Notes under the pieces: generated by a model
What the model was told of the DNA's origin: nothing
Database searches by the model: none
The model's input: the letters and a program-made list of their open reading frames with translations, nothing else
In this document: positions 28,306 through 42,940 of the stretch, in pieces
Numbering within the stretch: position 1 is the first letter of the stretch
How the letters are laid out: each line of letters starts with the position of its first letter
Made by a program: the position numbers and the translations under genes
NCBI GenBank assembly: GCA_013398175.1
Contig: VZRZ01000509.1
Location: 2,083,133 to 2,147,132 of the forward strand
Direction of reading: 5' to 3'
Source: Climacteris rufus
Taxonomy: Eukaryota; Chordata; Aves; Passeriformes; Climacteridae
DNA: 64,000 nucleotides

Positions 28306-31300
28306 ATGTCCTTCCCTGGGGCTGAGCTAGTGGGTGGCTGTTACCACAAGGAGACAGCCTTGTTCTCCTCTTTGCCGCCAGGCATTGCCACCCATGTTCA
28401 TGGCCTGGCAGGGGACACTCTCCTGACTCATGGTGAGCTCATTCAGGGAGTTAAACCCACAGAAAGTGGCTGCTCTTTACCTGCAGAGCTTGTTCTCTGC
28501 AGGATGAGCTCCCTGAGGGACCTCACTGGGTGTGCAGGAGCTGGCGCAGAGGTAACGTGAGGCTGGAGGTGGTGGCAGAAAGCTCCACGGGTCGTTCTAG
28601 CATCTTCTACTATTAGATCCAGTTATTTTACTGTTAAAATGCACTTTTTTTGATTCTTAAAAGGAAGTGCAAGTGTTCTTAAAAGATTCAGTATAACTGT
28701 GATGCAAGACTTACATCAGCTTAAGTCTGCCAACACAAGTCCAGCTTAGGAAAGAGCTCAAATTGAGGCAAACACCTAATACACTTGCAATCATACTTCT
28801 AGAAATTGGACACAAATTTAGTGTTGTGTATCAATCAGTTTTCTGTAATATTTGGGTCTGGCTTTTATATCCTGAGGGGAGCTGAAAGGTGCTAAGTGAC
28901 TTTTTAGGTGTATTTTTTTGGCTAAGCTCTTAATTTCTGTTGATTAAAAACCATTCAGACTTTATCACAAGATTCAAGCAAGTACAGACTGGGACAGCAG
29001 CACTACATTTCTGATTTCTTTGAATAGCATTGTGTCAGTTTATACACCTTGGAGTTGACCTAAGTCTGTGAAAATCCATAAATTCCTTCTCCTGTCAACC
29101 CATTTCTAGTGGGATTTTGTTGTTGAATTGCATGTCACTAGGCAATAATAATTTGGCCTTTTCAACACAGCAGCATTCCTGAAAGCCATACATGAGAGGA
29201 GGGAGAATTTGCTGGCTCTGCTAGCTGCTGGGGCATTTCATTATGAACAAGAGGTTGATAAAGATAGGTATTGGACAATACTAAGTATTCTATGCTTTTG
29301 TTTTTTGAGTAGTAGCTTTTGGTTTTTTAAATGTTCTATATAGACTGTGGACTGTCCACTTGAATGGGATCTAATCAATGCTCCATACCTTGATTTAAGA
29401 ACAAGTTAAAAGATTCAGCACTTGGAGTACAGTATTTCAGAGTGTTCTGAGATCTTTGTCCTCTCCTCCCCCAGAAGTGCAATCTTTAGATTCTACAGGA
29501 ATGTTCAGCAAAGGTCTTAATTTGTGGGGATGTCAAAAAATGGAGGTCTTCCATATAGTGTTTACAGTACCTGTTTATGTTAGTAACTGAAAGGATTTGG
29601 CACTTCCTTGTGCTGATAATCCCTTTGTGGATGGTGCTAATTGCTTAAGGTCTAAAGCAGGCAGAGACTATATCCTTTAGAACCTGATAAAAGCAATTTC
29701 TATTTGTAACAGAATGTCTTTTCCTGAAGGGAGGTATTACCTATGGAATGTTTGAAGTGCACAGAATCCATATTGAGGAATTTAAGATTACGCTTATGTC
29801 CTTGGGCATTTCTTTAGAATATGGCTTAGTATTATTCAAACTATTGGTTGAAAAATGAGTGTTGGAAATGAAACTCACCAGAGAAATGCAGATTTATTTC
29901 TCCCCACCTTTCTCCCTAAGATTATGTTAAATGGTTGCTCTAAGTATTCTGAAATTGAAAACTTGCTTGTTGTGATGGTCATATAAACTAACTTTGTAAA
30001 ATGAGCCAAGTTGTTTAAGTGTTTTTATTATAGAAACATTAACCTGGGGGTGTCAACGTCCATGTGGGGGTTTTCTCAGTGTAGCCCTTTCTCTCCAAAT
30101 CAACCTTTTCACTCTGATTTCACTAAGGAGAGGGAGAAGGAATCCAACTGTGGTAAAGACTAAAGACTTTGCTACAGATTTCCCATGTCCAGCTTTTTTA
30201 TTACCATCCCCTTGTGTCACAAAGAAGGAGAAAATAACATTTGTGTTCTGTAGTTTGTTTCACTGTATCACCTGTATTGGGAGAAGCTATTTTCATTGTG
30301 TGCTTAAGCTAATCAGTTTCTGTATATTTATGGAGTGGATTATGGAGGGTCTGTGTGCTTCTTTAAGAATTTATGGAGATCTAATCTGGACGTTTTTGCT
30401 AGTAGGACATAGCAGACAATTGAGGTTTGACATAATTCTGACTCAGCATGTCTGTCTGTGTAGCAAATATCTGTACACAGCCTTTATGATGATCAGACGT
30501 GTGAGCTCTCAGGATCAGGCATCTCAGCAAGTCCCTGGAATACCCAGCCGGTGTAGTGACAGTAAACTCGGTCTCTTTCCAAGGATAAGTCTGGAGCAGA
30601 GAGCCAAGAGGTGTCAGTGTGTCCACTGGCTCTGGCTGGCTGTGATTGCACTCAGGGCAAGCTGTCTTCTCCAGTGCTCCTGCTCCACAGCTCTTGTGGA
30701 ACAGTGTGGAGTGGACAATGCAGTAGTTGTTGTCTCTCAGGCTTTTCTGGAAACTGCAGCCCCCTGGAGCCTGGGTTTTCTCCTGTCACAAGTAAAGCAG
30801 AAAGGGAAAGCCCAAACTGAAAGAGTCAGACAGATGATTTTCTGTGGGAATCTGCCACTTCTGTCTCCGACAAAAGCAGAGTCTATTCAGAAATGATTGA
30901 ACTAATTAGTTTTTCATCCTCTAACTCTGACAATTTGTGGGTTTCTCAAAAAAAAAAAGTTTCTTCAGAGAATGAATATTTTAAATGATCCTTCACCATG
31001 TTTCTGTAGAATAACATCATTTGGTCAATTTTCAGCAATTAAATTATATTAAATTCAATAAACCTCTAACAGTTTTCAGGTTTTTAGTTGACTGATTGCC
31101 TTTTAATTTAGGGATTAACTAAAAACCCTAGTCATTTTCTCATAGTAATCCTTTTCTAGCCAATATGTAAATCTGCAGTCTCTTACCATGGACCTGTACC
31201 TGGACTCTGCTCTAAAACTTTGCTCCCACATTACACAACCTAACCTGTCTTTGCCTCTGTTTCTCAATGTTACCTATTTATGGGTCTATTTTGTAGCTTA

Positions 31301-34300
31301 CTGTTTTGTGTGCTATGAAATCAGTATAGTATGGTATGGCTTATGTAGGAAGCTTATTTTTGTAATTTGGTACTATTCTTTTAAAAATAAAAATAATTGC
31401 ATGTTGTATGAAGGCACCAGAAAACATTAAATTATATTATGTGTATACTGACTTTTTGCTTCTGCTTTCATGCTTTCGTTTCAAAGTGCTTGATAAATAA
31501 GGCTTATTATTACTAGTTTATAGTACTTAACTACTTCCCCCACTTCCTCCCTGTGCCCTCCCAAGATTTTCCAGTAAATGATTAGAAAAGGTACCTAAAA
31601 AGCAGCAGAACTGAAGTGACTTTTAAGTATTCCACTTGCATTTTACTATGCAAGCAAACTGTGGGTTTGAAAAATAGAATGTAGATAGATGAGTGTGGGA
31701 AATTCCCCTTTTACTAGCAATTCTAAAATGGGATTTTTATGTGCTGATATCAAAAGTAAATTTAGATGTAGGTTCATGCATCCCTCTCTTGACAAGCAGC
31801 TGCTGTGTAGGAATGTAGAACTGCTGGGTCCTGCCTTCTGCCAGTAATTTTGTACTGGCTTGAAAAGCTGCTTGGCCCTGTTGCACCCCTTTGAGCATGC
31901 ACATGCCTCCTATAAATAAATATTGAGTCAACCTGTCTACCAGTTTCTTTAAACTTTCAAAAACCACTGTAATTGTAATCCCCACCGTTCTGTGTCACCG
32001 TGTGTGTGCGTGCATGGGAAGGGTGCACGGACGTGTACGGACATGCACGCCTGACTCGTGTTCCTCCCGAGCTGTGTGTGGCTTCAGGCCTCTCCATCGT
32101 TTATTATTCCATCTGCACGATCTCTTTGGGATGGGGGGCACTTTCCTCAGTGTCAGAGAACCATAAGAATGATCATACTCAGCTTGCAGATTTCCCAAAA
32201 GAAATGAAATGCAAGCTAAACCTATGTATTTCAAGAGATTAGACACCAATGATGATTTTAGAAAGTGGTTTGGATTTATTAACTGAAAGGCCAACACATT
32301 TTTCCTCTTTTATATCTGGTTAGAGAGAAGATAAGCTTTTTTATTTACTGCTGAGGAACAGGAGTATGTAGGTACTTATACATGTAGCTGTATGGATATG
32401 TGTTTCTAGATAAATAAATTAACAAGAAATATTAATGTTGATTAAAAAAATGAGTTTTAGCAGCATATGCTTTTATCTTTTTTTTTTTAAGTATTAAGCA
32501 TAGATTGGAGGACACTTATTAAAAGTGGTGCATTTCTCGTTGCTCAGAATTTTGCTTTTGTCCTTCGGTTGTAAAAACTAATCTTCACATGATTTGAAAA
32601 GGTGTGTGAAGACGTGCAGACTGTTACCTCTGTTGTGTACATGGAAACAGCAGTTTTTCCATGGCTGACTAATGCATACCTTCTGGTTTGTGGCAAGAGT
32701 ATTAAGATGTTTGTAGATTAATTTTTGCTAATAAAAATAATTACAGTTGAAGAAAAATGCTTTACCTCAGGTCCTGAAACAAGCTTCTGCTCATAAAACC
32801 CTGACTGGATATAAATTCAGATGAGTCAGAAGAAACAAAGGGACTGATTTAATGTTCTTTTGGCTGCATTTTGCTGCGAAAGTCAACAGATGACATATGG
32901 CCTGTGAACTTCTTATCTCTTTTCCTGAGTTGGAAAAAGGGCAACAAGGAAGCAAAAGTATTAAAATAAATCTAGAATTTATTTGGTTTAAACAGAAGGA
33001 AAGCGTCATCTTTTCTAGTAGTCCCAGTTTAGGTACCATTGGCCACACGGAGGTTTCTAGTGAATACACAATGTATTTAAACTTTCTGGTGCAGCTGACC
33101 ATTTGGAGTGAGCAAACTGAGTTTTGCCTTCTAAATAAAAATGCAAAGTTTAGAAGCTGCTTTTAGAAGTTTTTCTTATGTAAAAATGTTACTACCTTTT
33201 TTTTCTGTTGGAGGAAGTACCCTTGGGTTAATGGGATTGACTACCAATGCATCTCTGGAATTATTTCTGTTTGGACTTGTTACCTCTTCTGGATAAGGCT
33301 ACAAAGGTTCGCACCATGTTGTTTTATAGTCATAGAAATTAATGAAGCTTAATAGAAGTGTGTTAAAATCAATGAATGCAACTAATGCAACAACATATGA
33401 TCAAGAAAAAATTTTAAAAGGGCATTTTTTTCTCTGTTGCTTGCCATCTTGTGCTTTCTCATGTGCATTTCTCTTCTATGCTGTAGTTATTGCTGCTCTA
33501 ACAAGCAGTTGCAGTAACATTGCAGATTGTCTTGCATTTAAATTAAGCATCTTTGATCAGTGATCCAGCAAACTGCAGTGACTAGCAAAGGATGTTAGTT
33601 TATTTCTCATTTTACTATGTGTGAACTTTGTCAAAGAAACTGGCTCTGCTGCAGAAAATGAGTGATCAGCTGGTGTTTCACAGATGGCTTAGCTCAGGGC
33701 CTCTGTCTTCTCCAACCTCCATGCTTTTTGGCTAATGTTTCAGAAATCACTGGCCTTATGGCTCTTAAGACCAAATACCACAGTTATGTCAGTTTAAGAA
33801 AACGAAGGAAATACTTTGCATAATCTGGGAGGTGACAAACTGTGTGAAGTGATCCTTAGAAACTGGCCATTAGGTCTTCAGATTCATCTTCAGGGAGGAT
33901 TATGGTAGTCCTTTTTCTGAATTTCACATAAAATGAGCTTGGAATTAAAATTTCAAGGCATTTTAATAAATACAGGAACAGTTCCTTAAGGATATCTGGA
34001 CCACTGGTAAAAATAATATTCTTTCACTTATTTTAACAGCAAAGCAGCAAAGATTTCAAGACAAAAAAGGCTTGTCATAGTGCGAGTAGACAGTGTTAAA
34101 CATGTGCAGTTTTCTGAATACCAAGCCTCAGTGCTAACAGGATTTTTTTAACTGCTCTTCTCCCTTGTTTTCTTGCCCTCTGGAAGCTAAAGCCCATGTG
34201 GGTTTATGACAGTCGTTTTGACAGACCCCAATTCCACGTTGTTTAGCACCTCAGTGGTGTAAGAGCACAACTCATCTTCTGGTTTCCTTTGAGTGGCTGA

Positions 34301-37300
34301 AGAAGCACTTCCCCAGCAGTTCAGTAAACTTTCTGTGCTACTGTGTAAAGTAGTAGAAAACTGTGGAAATTTTTATTCTACTTCAGTAAGCTGGTGGCAT
34401 CTGAAAAAATGTTCTTTATATTGGAATTATTTACATTTTTGTGCAGCTCTTTCCACCCCCAAGCTAGCTCTCCATCTGTGATGCTGTGGCGCCTAATGGA
34501 CATAGGTTGAACATAGTTTTTGGTTGGTTTTGTCTTAGTTTATTTCTATTTAACCAATACTGGCTTGTTGATGGTGCTTTTTGTTGTTGTTTTTTTTTTT
34601 TTTTAAGCATTTTACCTAACAAAAAAAAGGTCATAAAAATGAAGTCAGGTTGTACTAAGAGTTTACACCTGCTTGTTGTGCCAGTTTAAACTTTGAGCCG
34701 AAATCCCAAAATTTAGCATCATAATGTTCTGTGTAGCTGGTGTTCTCAAATATATAACTCATGTAAAAAAAAAAATTCCACAGACAGTATTTTGCATTCC
34801 TGAAATTCCTCTTGGAATGGAGGATTTCAGCTACTCAAGTCATTTCGTCTTACACTGTAATGGTTGCCAAAGACAGGATTTTTCACAAATGGCTCTTCTG
34901 TTCTACATTCTTCTTTAATCCATGAAACACACTTGTACATTTCTACTTTGATTTGTCTTTCATGTAGTTACTTTTTATGTAACAGTTGTGGATGATGAAT
35001 GTTAGAATTATGAAATAAGTGCAAACTCCAATAGGTTACATTTTAATGAGCTGATACTGACTTCTAATGCTATGAAAACTATTTTTGTGGCTGTTGAACT
35101 GCGAGTATGATTAGGTATTTGCTAGCTCAGCTGAAGTGAAGTTTCTCAAAATAAGATATTAAAGTTGGTTTTGTTTCTTGACATTCAGATTGTGAATTCC
35201 AGTCTCAGCCCTTAAACTGTTTATCAAGTAAATACTAATTTGAACTCTTGATAGCCAAAACCAAGAAAATCACAGACCCATTTAGGTTTTGGGTAATGTG
35301 TGTGATTGAAATTCTGGTTATAGCTGGATAATATAATACATTTTCAGTAGCTTCTTAGTAATTTTGCTGTCAGCAAGTACATATGCTGTTGCTGGCTGGC
35401 TGCTGCTCTTTTCTAGGATGCAGGATTGACTTGGAAGCTTGTTTCTCTGTGCACATCTTGCTGTGGTGGGGAGCTGCTGTTCTTCTGTAGTGCCAGCTTC
35501 TGTAGTGGGATGGGAAGGGCTTGCAGTAGCAGTGAACCTTTTAGGGAGCCTAAAAGTAATCTTTTCTATGTACCATAAAAGTACCCAAGTGTATATTGCA
35601 AGTAGTTTGTTAAGTTTGAAAAAAATGTTAAACAAATCAAGCTAGTTTATCTCATTTCAAGACTTTTTTTTCCCTTCTGCAATGTGAGAGTTTTGATTCT
35701 TACTTGTTCCCCTCCTCATAGTGATATATATTGCTATTCTTTTATAACGTGTAGTTTACTCAAGTGTTATTCCCCACAGTTCTGCTCACTTAACAGCTTT
35801 TCTTTTTGCTTCACTGGAGAAATGCAAGATGCTAATCTCTTTCTCACTCTCCTGGGCGGTGCAACTGGGCCACTCAAGGAAGTCTGCATTAAGTTGAAAT
35901 AGGTTAACTAAATTGTGTTAAATTTTTTGTGACTCTTCTGAGTGGTCTGAAAAGTACCTATGTGGCTATTCTGAGGGTGGTCTGTGCTCAATTCAGCTGT
36001 GCCAGCAGAGGCTCTGGTGTCACTGTCCACCCCTCAGCTGCACTGGGGGTGATGCTGGATACCAGGCAGGCAGTGATGTGAGTGTGCTTCTCCCCTGTGT
36101 CTGACCCAGACCATGGTTCCAGTGCCAACTTTTGCCTTTGAGGTGCTGAAAGTGCACTGTATGGCCACGGCAGAGGAGCCCATCCACTCCAGCCATCTCC
36201 AGCCGAGACAGCATGGACTGCTAGAGACAGCAACATTTTAAACTGTCCAGCAGTTTTTCTTGGTGCATATGATTTGGAAACCTTTTTCAGTATTTAGGTA
36301 GGTGTAATTTAGTTGAAAACCTTAAACTATTGCGGGGGGTATGGCTACATGGACAAGTTACAGCAAGGTTGTCTAGGGTGTGGATTTACTCTGCATTAGG
36401 TGCTCTGTAGTATCTGCTCACCTGTATCTTTTTATTCTGCAGAGCATGGATAGTCCTTTGATATCTCACTCCTTAATGAGGGTGAGATAAAATTGCCTTA
36501 TGTACCATCATTAAAACTGGACAGTTACTTCAATAATTTACATTGTTTCTGAGAACCATTTAATTACAATGTGAGTGACTAAGATGTCGGTATAATAATG
36601 ACAGTATGGTATTGGTTTTTTCTGTCTTATACCCATATGCTGAGCTTGTAGAACAATTCAGCCTTTTGGGTACAGTCCTCTTACAGTGCATGTCTAGTTT
36701 AGTCTTCAGTATACAAGAAGCACTTGAGTCTTCCAAAAAAATTTGTTCAGAATCGGAGGTGTGTGTGTCTCTTCATCTTACTAACATTAGATTTCAAGTT
36801 GTCAAATGTGTTGATAGCTTTGGGATTTTTGATAGTAGGGATATTGCTGTCATTAAATCTGTATTAAAGCTATTATTGCCTCCAATAAAGCTTCCCTAGA
36901 CTTTAATCCTGATTCTAAGTTTGTAACATGACTATTTTCAAAATCAATGTTGCAGCTATAGAGGAGAGTTTCAGCTAATGAGCGCCGAATATACAAAACA
37001 TGGGACAGAGTAAGAGGAGGTATAAAGTGCTCTGATGTTATATTCTGAAAGCTAGGGATTTTCTCAAAGGCATTTTGTTACACAGTAAAGTTTTCAGAAG
37101 TCATAATCTGGTTTTGAGTAACAGGAGTTGAGTGCCTAGTCTGTTTACGCTGTTTGAAAAAAGAAAATAAAAATTTCCAGGGGGAATTTGTTTGTGTTTT
37201 AAGCACTTGATTTTTGTGAGAGTATCCAAAGACTTTTAGGCAACATCAACAGTGAGGTAAATTCTAAACCTTGAGCACTGAAAACAGATATTTTATGTAG

Positions 37301-40300
37301 TAAGTTGAGGCAAAATTGCTGTAGCAAGGACAATTGTGACCTACTTTGAAAGTGTAGCATGTGTTTGGAGTTGTTTAATTTGAAAAAATAAAAATTAAAA
37401 AAATTATGCCAGCTTGACCTGCCACTATTTAACATGCTCGTGTTTTTGACATGAATCACAGAATGTTTCTCAGGAATTGGCAGTATCTCACAGCCATTGC
37501 ATGTCTACGCAGGTTGTTTTTCATTTTTTAAAAGGGCATAATTGTTGAATGGAAAAATATTATAATTAGTTCTGAACTACTTCAGATTTTGTTTTCGGCA
37601 CGTAGAGCCTTCTTCACAACTATTCTTCTGGTTTTTTTCTTGACACAAATCTTTCATTTGCTTCCAGCTTCCTTCTCTTCTGCCCACGTTCCATATCTGT
37701 TGATCTGCCTTTTGCCACTTCTTTAACATTACTCATGTAACCTTGACTCAGCTTTGACTTTCCTGAAATACTTCTCTATCTCATCTTCACAATCTTAATT
37801 ATTGCTCCTCCCTTTGGCCTTCGTAATTTTGAGTTCTGTGGCTGGTACAGGTAGAACGCTCTGTTTCATAACTTTAGCCCCGTGTGGGAAAAGCTCACAC
37901 ATTCCAGGTGGAGTGACTCTCCTTTGTTTTAGGTTCTCATTAAAAGTACCATACTCACACAAGAACTTTACAGACTCATTAAAACTTAATGGTTTCTAGA
38001 TTCTCAAATTGGTAACGCTCCTTACTGTGGTGGTTCTGCCTCAGAAAAGATGTTGAGACTGACTTTTTTAAGGCTTTTGTCTCCTAAAACAGCTTTTCTG
38101 TGTTTCACCACTCGAAATTATTCATACCAAATCTTCTTTCCCTATCACTTCTAGCTTTTAACTTCCATTAGTAGCTTTAAGAATGAAGTGTGATTATGGT
38201 CACGTATGTTTAAGTTGCTACAGTCTAGAGTTCTGACATGTCTTACTTTTTATGTAATTCTTCTAAAGTATTTGGACACTATTGGGAAAATACTTTACAA
38301 AATAAAAGGAGGGTTTATCCATTTTGGGTTTGGTAGGCCTATATTTTTTTTTAAACAGCAAATAACTGTTTTGTCAGTACACTTTAAAAACAAAAAAAAG
38401 GCAACAACAATATTAACTTCCCAGAAATGTTTGTGTTATTTATGTTATCAGAAATACGTGTATTACTAACTACAGGGTTTCTGGATGTGTCAGGCTGATC
38501 CCAAATCGTAATTAATTAGCTGCATGAAGGTTGAAAGTCTGCAATGAGAGACTTCAGTTCAGAATTGGTCTTTATTGACAATTGATTGAAAAAACTTTTA
38601 ATAGTTGATGCTGTGAACTGTCTGTAGGCATTCCAAGTCAATAACTAATTAGCTGTTCCACATGATACTAGATACAATACAGCAACTTCAGTGTGTAAGA
38701 GGGGTCTTGGTGCTTACTACAGAACTATTGTAAAAGTATTGCAAATAACTCCAGAGTCATGAACAAGATTTTATTTAAATATTAATGTGTTAGGTTAAAT
38801 TTTCTAGGGTGACTTAATGATTTCTTTGTTTTGTGCTTTGATCCCGTTGATTAGGAAAGAGCCTAATCTTCAAAAGTAGTTAAGACTCCCACACCTTGTC
38901 TTAAGCTGGCTACCTAAAATATTTAAGAATCACCTGCTAATATCCTGCCAAGAACTGCTTTTTGGTTTGCATTAATGAGGACAAGTAATACTATTACCTA
39001 ATATATTTTTTCATGAAAGCATCTCTTAACATAATTGTCTTTTGGTGTATTTTTATTAGATAGTAAAATAAAAATGAAAATTTTGGAAATATACTACAGA
39101 AACAAATTTAAGAATCTGAAATCCCATGATGTAGCAGTATGTTACACTAAATAAGTATATTTTATGTACTTTCTTTCCCCCAGAAAAGTTGTTGTATGCT
39201 TCTGAAGAAAGGAAATAAAAAAAAACCCAACTTGCTTCTTGTATAACTTATTCTGGCCTAGTTGCCTTCATTGCTTCCTCCAACAAGTTTTTCTTCTGTT
39301 TACATTAATAAATCAAGAAATTTTTAGACAGAAGATTTGCATTTTGCTTTAGATACTGTACAGCTTTTAATAGACTGCAGTAATTTTCATGAACATTTCA
39401 AGTCACTATATCAAAGTATGTTCAATACAAACACTCTTCTTTATCTACTGGGGTTATTTTAAGTTTAAGGGCTGGAAAGCTGCCATACTTATTATGGAAG
39501 CCTAAATGGAATAATCATGAATCTGTCAGTGTCATCACCTCAATCTTGAGTTGACTTTGTAAACACATTAAGATATTGGGTCAGGTGGACAAACTCATTA
39601 TTTATCGAGAGAGATTTCTTCACTGATCTGCTGCAGCTCAGTTATCATTTATCAGTTATCAATCAGTGTAGTCTCTAACCTGAGGAACCTCTTCATCTGA
39701 GATTTGCAGGTCAGAGTATAAGCATGTTTTCTTGAAGGAGATGTTCTTGTGACTGAGGTGGGGAATATGAATTCAAAGCCCTTTAGCTGCTCTACTTGCC
39801 TGTGAGCACACTTTTACCAGTGGTATCCTGTGGTAAATATATGATACATTCATGCCTTCCTGAAAAGAAGCAGGTGGGTTTGTGCTTACTGCAAGATCCC
39901 ACATGATAAGACCATGGCCATGGTGCTTATCCACATGTTGGTGGAGGTGCTGACAACTTGTGCTTTCACTTAGCCTAATTTGTTCATCCAGCTGCATGAA
40001 TATCTAAGACTACTCCAAATGTCTTACCCTGCACATGAAAATGCCCATAGAAAATACTAAGAATGTGACATAGCTGTTTAATGGATGTGTATATGAACCG
40101 TTTTTAAGTGGGATCTCACTCATATATGCTGTTGAGACATATGCTGTTGAAAGCCTACTGCTTTTGGTTATTCAAGCAAATTTAGGAGGGGTCCTGGCAC
40201 TTCCCACTGGCACAGAAGTGCCATGTGAGCTCTTTGTGACCAGGGTTTTTAGGTTCAAGAATAGGTTGTGAAATTTTTTGCCCTCAGACATGATGTCATT

Positions 40301-40425
40301 GCTAGTAAGAGATTAATTCATAGATTGAAAGGAAGCTTTACTAGCTCTGAAGTGATGATATTGTAGATTTGAAACCCTCCTTGTGTCCTGCATACTTTGC
40401 CTCAGTATCTGCAGAATCTTTAGGT

Positions 40426-40555
40426 GGAAATTTTGGAGGTGCCATTTTGAAAAGAATGGCTGTAAGTATTCTGTGGAAAGACTCTTTATTGGAAGTTTTG
40501 GAGGTTCTGATTTGAAATGAATGGCTGCAAGTATTCTGTGGAAAGACTCTCCTGG
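40426..40555. repeat. Tandem duplication, two 65-bp units
   Basis: Unit one (40426-40490) and unit two (40491-40555) align without gaps. Both share GAATGGCTG.AAGTATTCTG and TGGAAAGACTCT, and start GGAA.TTTTGGAGGT. They differ at roughly a tenth to a fifth of positions, so the duplication is not very recent. A minus-strand open frame crosses it, but because 65 is not a multiple of three the peptides repeat in different frames, which argues against coding. Confidence 0.93.
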
Positions 40556-42940
40556 ATAATCAAGTGATGTTTTCCTGGGTGAAGATGTTGGAAACCGGAT
40601 TAAGTGAGGCAAAAATACTCGTGCCCAAGGTGCCAGGGTACACAACTACTTATAGCCTTTGCTTCCAGCTTGTCTTGGGCTGTGACTGTTGACACTAAAA
40701 AACAAATTACAAATGTCAGTCTTTAAAGTGAAACTGTTTGATTTTTCAGTAATGGTTTTTAAAGCATAAATATTTATCAAGCTGTGTAAATAATGTGGTA
40801 TCTGAGAAAGGAAAATATTTTTCTATTCCAAGGCAAGAAAACCTAGCTATCTTGGACTGTACATACAGCAGCTAAGTAACTGGGATAAATGCTTGAGAGT
40901 CTTAAAAGATAATTTGTGGTCTCCATAATTTTTTAATTGCCATATTAAATCTTAACTTTAAATAGCTTTCATTTTCTTCAGCCAATTTCAGGTTTTCAGT
41001 CTCTGTATTCTGAGCCATTTTATTCCCTGTTGCTCATACACCTTTCACAGCCTTCACCAGCTATGCCAGTGGCTGGAGAAGCTTTCCTTGGTATCTGTCC
41101 CTTGCTTCTGCCAGTTCCAATGTTTTATGTGTTGGTCTTTGCTTGACAGAACCTCTCTGGTTACTGCTCTCCGAGTTCTCTCCCTCCCTGAAGCCAAAGC
41201 CCTGAGTTGTGTTGGTGCAGTTGCTGTTTCTTCCCTGCAGAACATTCACTGCTTTCTGTTCACTCCTGGGCGTTGTTGCTGTCCTGGCCTTTCCCAGACT
41301 GGAGCTTTCCAAAGCAGGAGCTGCTTGTTCAGTACTTTACTCATTGTGCCCTTTGTGCAAGAAAGGCTGCATAAATAAACAATAAAGTGCTTGAATTGGG
41401 TTGTTGTGTAGGCAGTCTTCACTTGTGTTTGGAATAGCAGTATTCCAGATCTTTGCCTTTCACTTGTTTATGGTAATTTCAGAAAGTACATTCTGTATTG
41501 AACTGCTTCGTGCTTGTGCCTGCCTGGCCTGTTAGAAAATTATTTTAAATTGGTGGAAAATCTTCTGAAGCACATATGATCTTTAATTTATGTGCATGAG
41601 ATGGTTTCAGATTGTTTTGAGATACTGATTTCTGAATTAGTGTTGATCTAAGAGTTAGGTCTTCAGTTCTTCAGATCTAGACCATGTAGACCTTCATTGT
41701 TACACTGGGCTTATGCAATCAGGATTGGAGTTTATACTACAAAAGGAATACCATAAAAATTTGAATCCCATCTGAACATTCAGCTCCTTTCCTCAGCATT
41801 TACTAACAAAATGAGAAGAAACGGTAAATTTTACAGAGTGCATACATTAAAAATAATTTGTATTGAGAAACATTACCAAGATACCATAAATGTAAACGCA
41901 TGCAGATGTGCTGCTTAATAGCTCTTAATCTTATCTGTGTGTGGGAGTAATGGCAAGTAATGAATAAATCTCAGGCTTCAGAAAACAAGTAGAAATATTA
42001 TAACTTATGAATCTATCTGTAAACATTGCCTTAGTTACCTCTTTCTAACTTTTTCTTCTGTGGGAAAAGAACCTAAAATGACTTAAGAGAATCATCAGAT
42101 CTTGTTGGTACTTTACTAGCTTTGCAATATTGAAGTCTAATACTGAATACTGCTATAGCAGTATATCCAAAAATGTTTTGCTTTGTCTCCTGTGAAGTTC
42201 ACTGCCTCATAAATTCTCGTCAGTGCATTTTCATCCAAGGGAATTGTTGCAGCCTCAGGTGCAAGCACCCTGAGCACATGAGCAGGCTGTTGGCTCAGGG
42301 ATGAGGCACTGCAGCTACCTGGGGACCCTGCCTTAGGGGGTACAGTGAGTGGAGATGTGGTCTGTGTGAGGCAGGACAGCTCTTGAGGTGGTATGGGGAT
42401 TCTGCTCTCCTATAAACTCTGGTTAATGTTGTGAAACAATTGTTCTTCTGAATAACAGTGGAAATAAAATCAAGTATCTGCAACCACATTGTAGCATGCC
42501 CTCGGCTGACTGCATTTATTGGTTACTTAAAAGACTTCATAGCTGCTTGTTCAGGTGGAGACACCTTCAGAAAAACTCCAAGAGGAAACTAGGAGCACAA
42601 GGTTTCTCTAACTTAATGTTACAAGACTGTGTCTGTAATACAACTATTGCTGAAGAACCTGGCCATTGGTGCTTGGCTTAAAAATCAGAGTCTTCATGGG
42701 CCTGAGGATCTCCCACATCTGGGAGAGATGAAGAGAGATTTAATCTGAGGCCTGAGGTGAACAGGGTGATGGTGATAAACTAGGAATAGAGTTTCTTTTA
42801 GGATGGGTTTCAAAGGGTATGTTTTGCTTAGCTTTGTTCATGATGCATGTGTCAGCTGAGCAGTGGTACTTTGTCCATCTAGTCGCTTTGCAGCTCACAG
42901 TTGCTTTTTATCCACTGCAAGACACACGGGGTTGTGCTAC

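Noticed and set aside
30150..30896. 248-codon open frame on the + strand, longest in the window
   Set aside because: It has no recognisable domain, an intron-like low-complexity composition at its start, no splice or promoter context, and a GC-richer second half that looks like an old repeat. Length alone is not unlikely in 64 kb.
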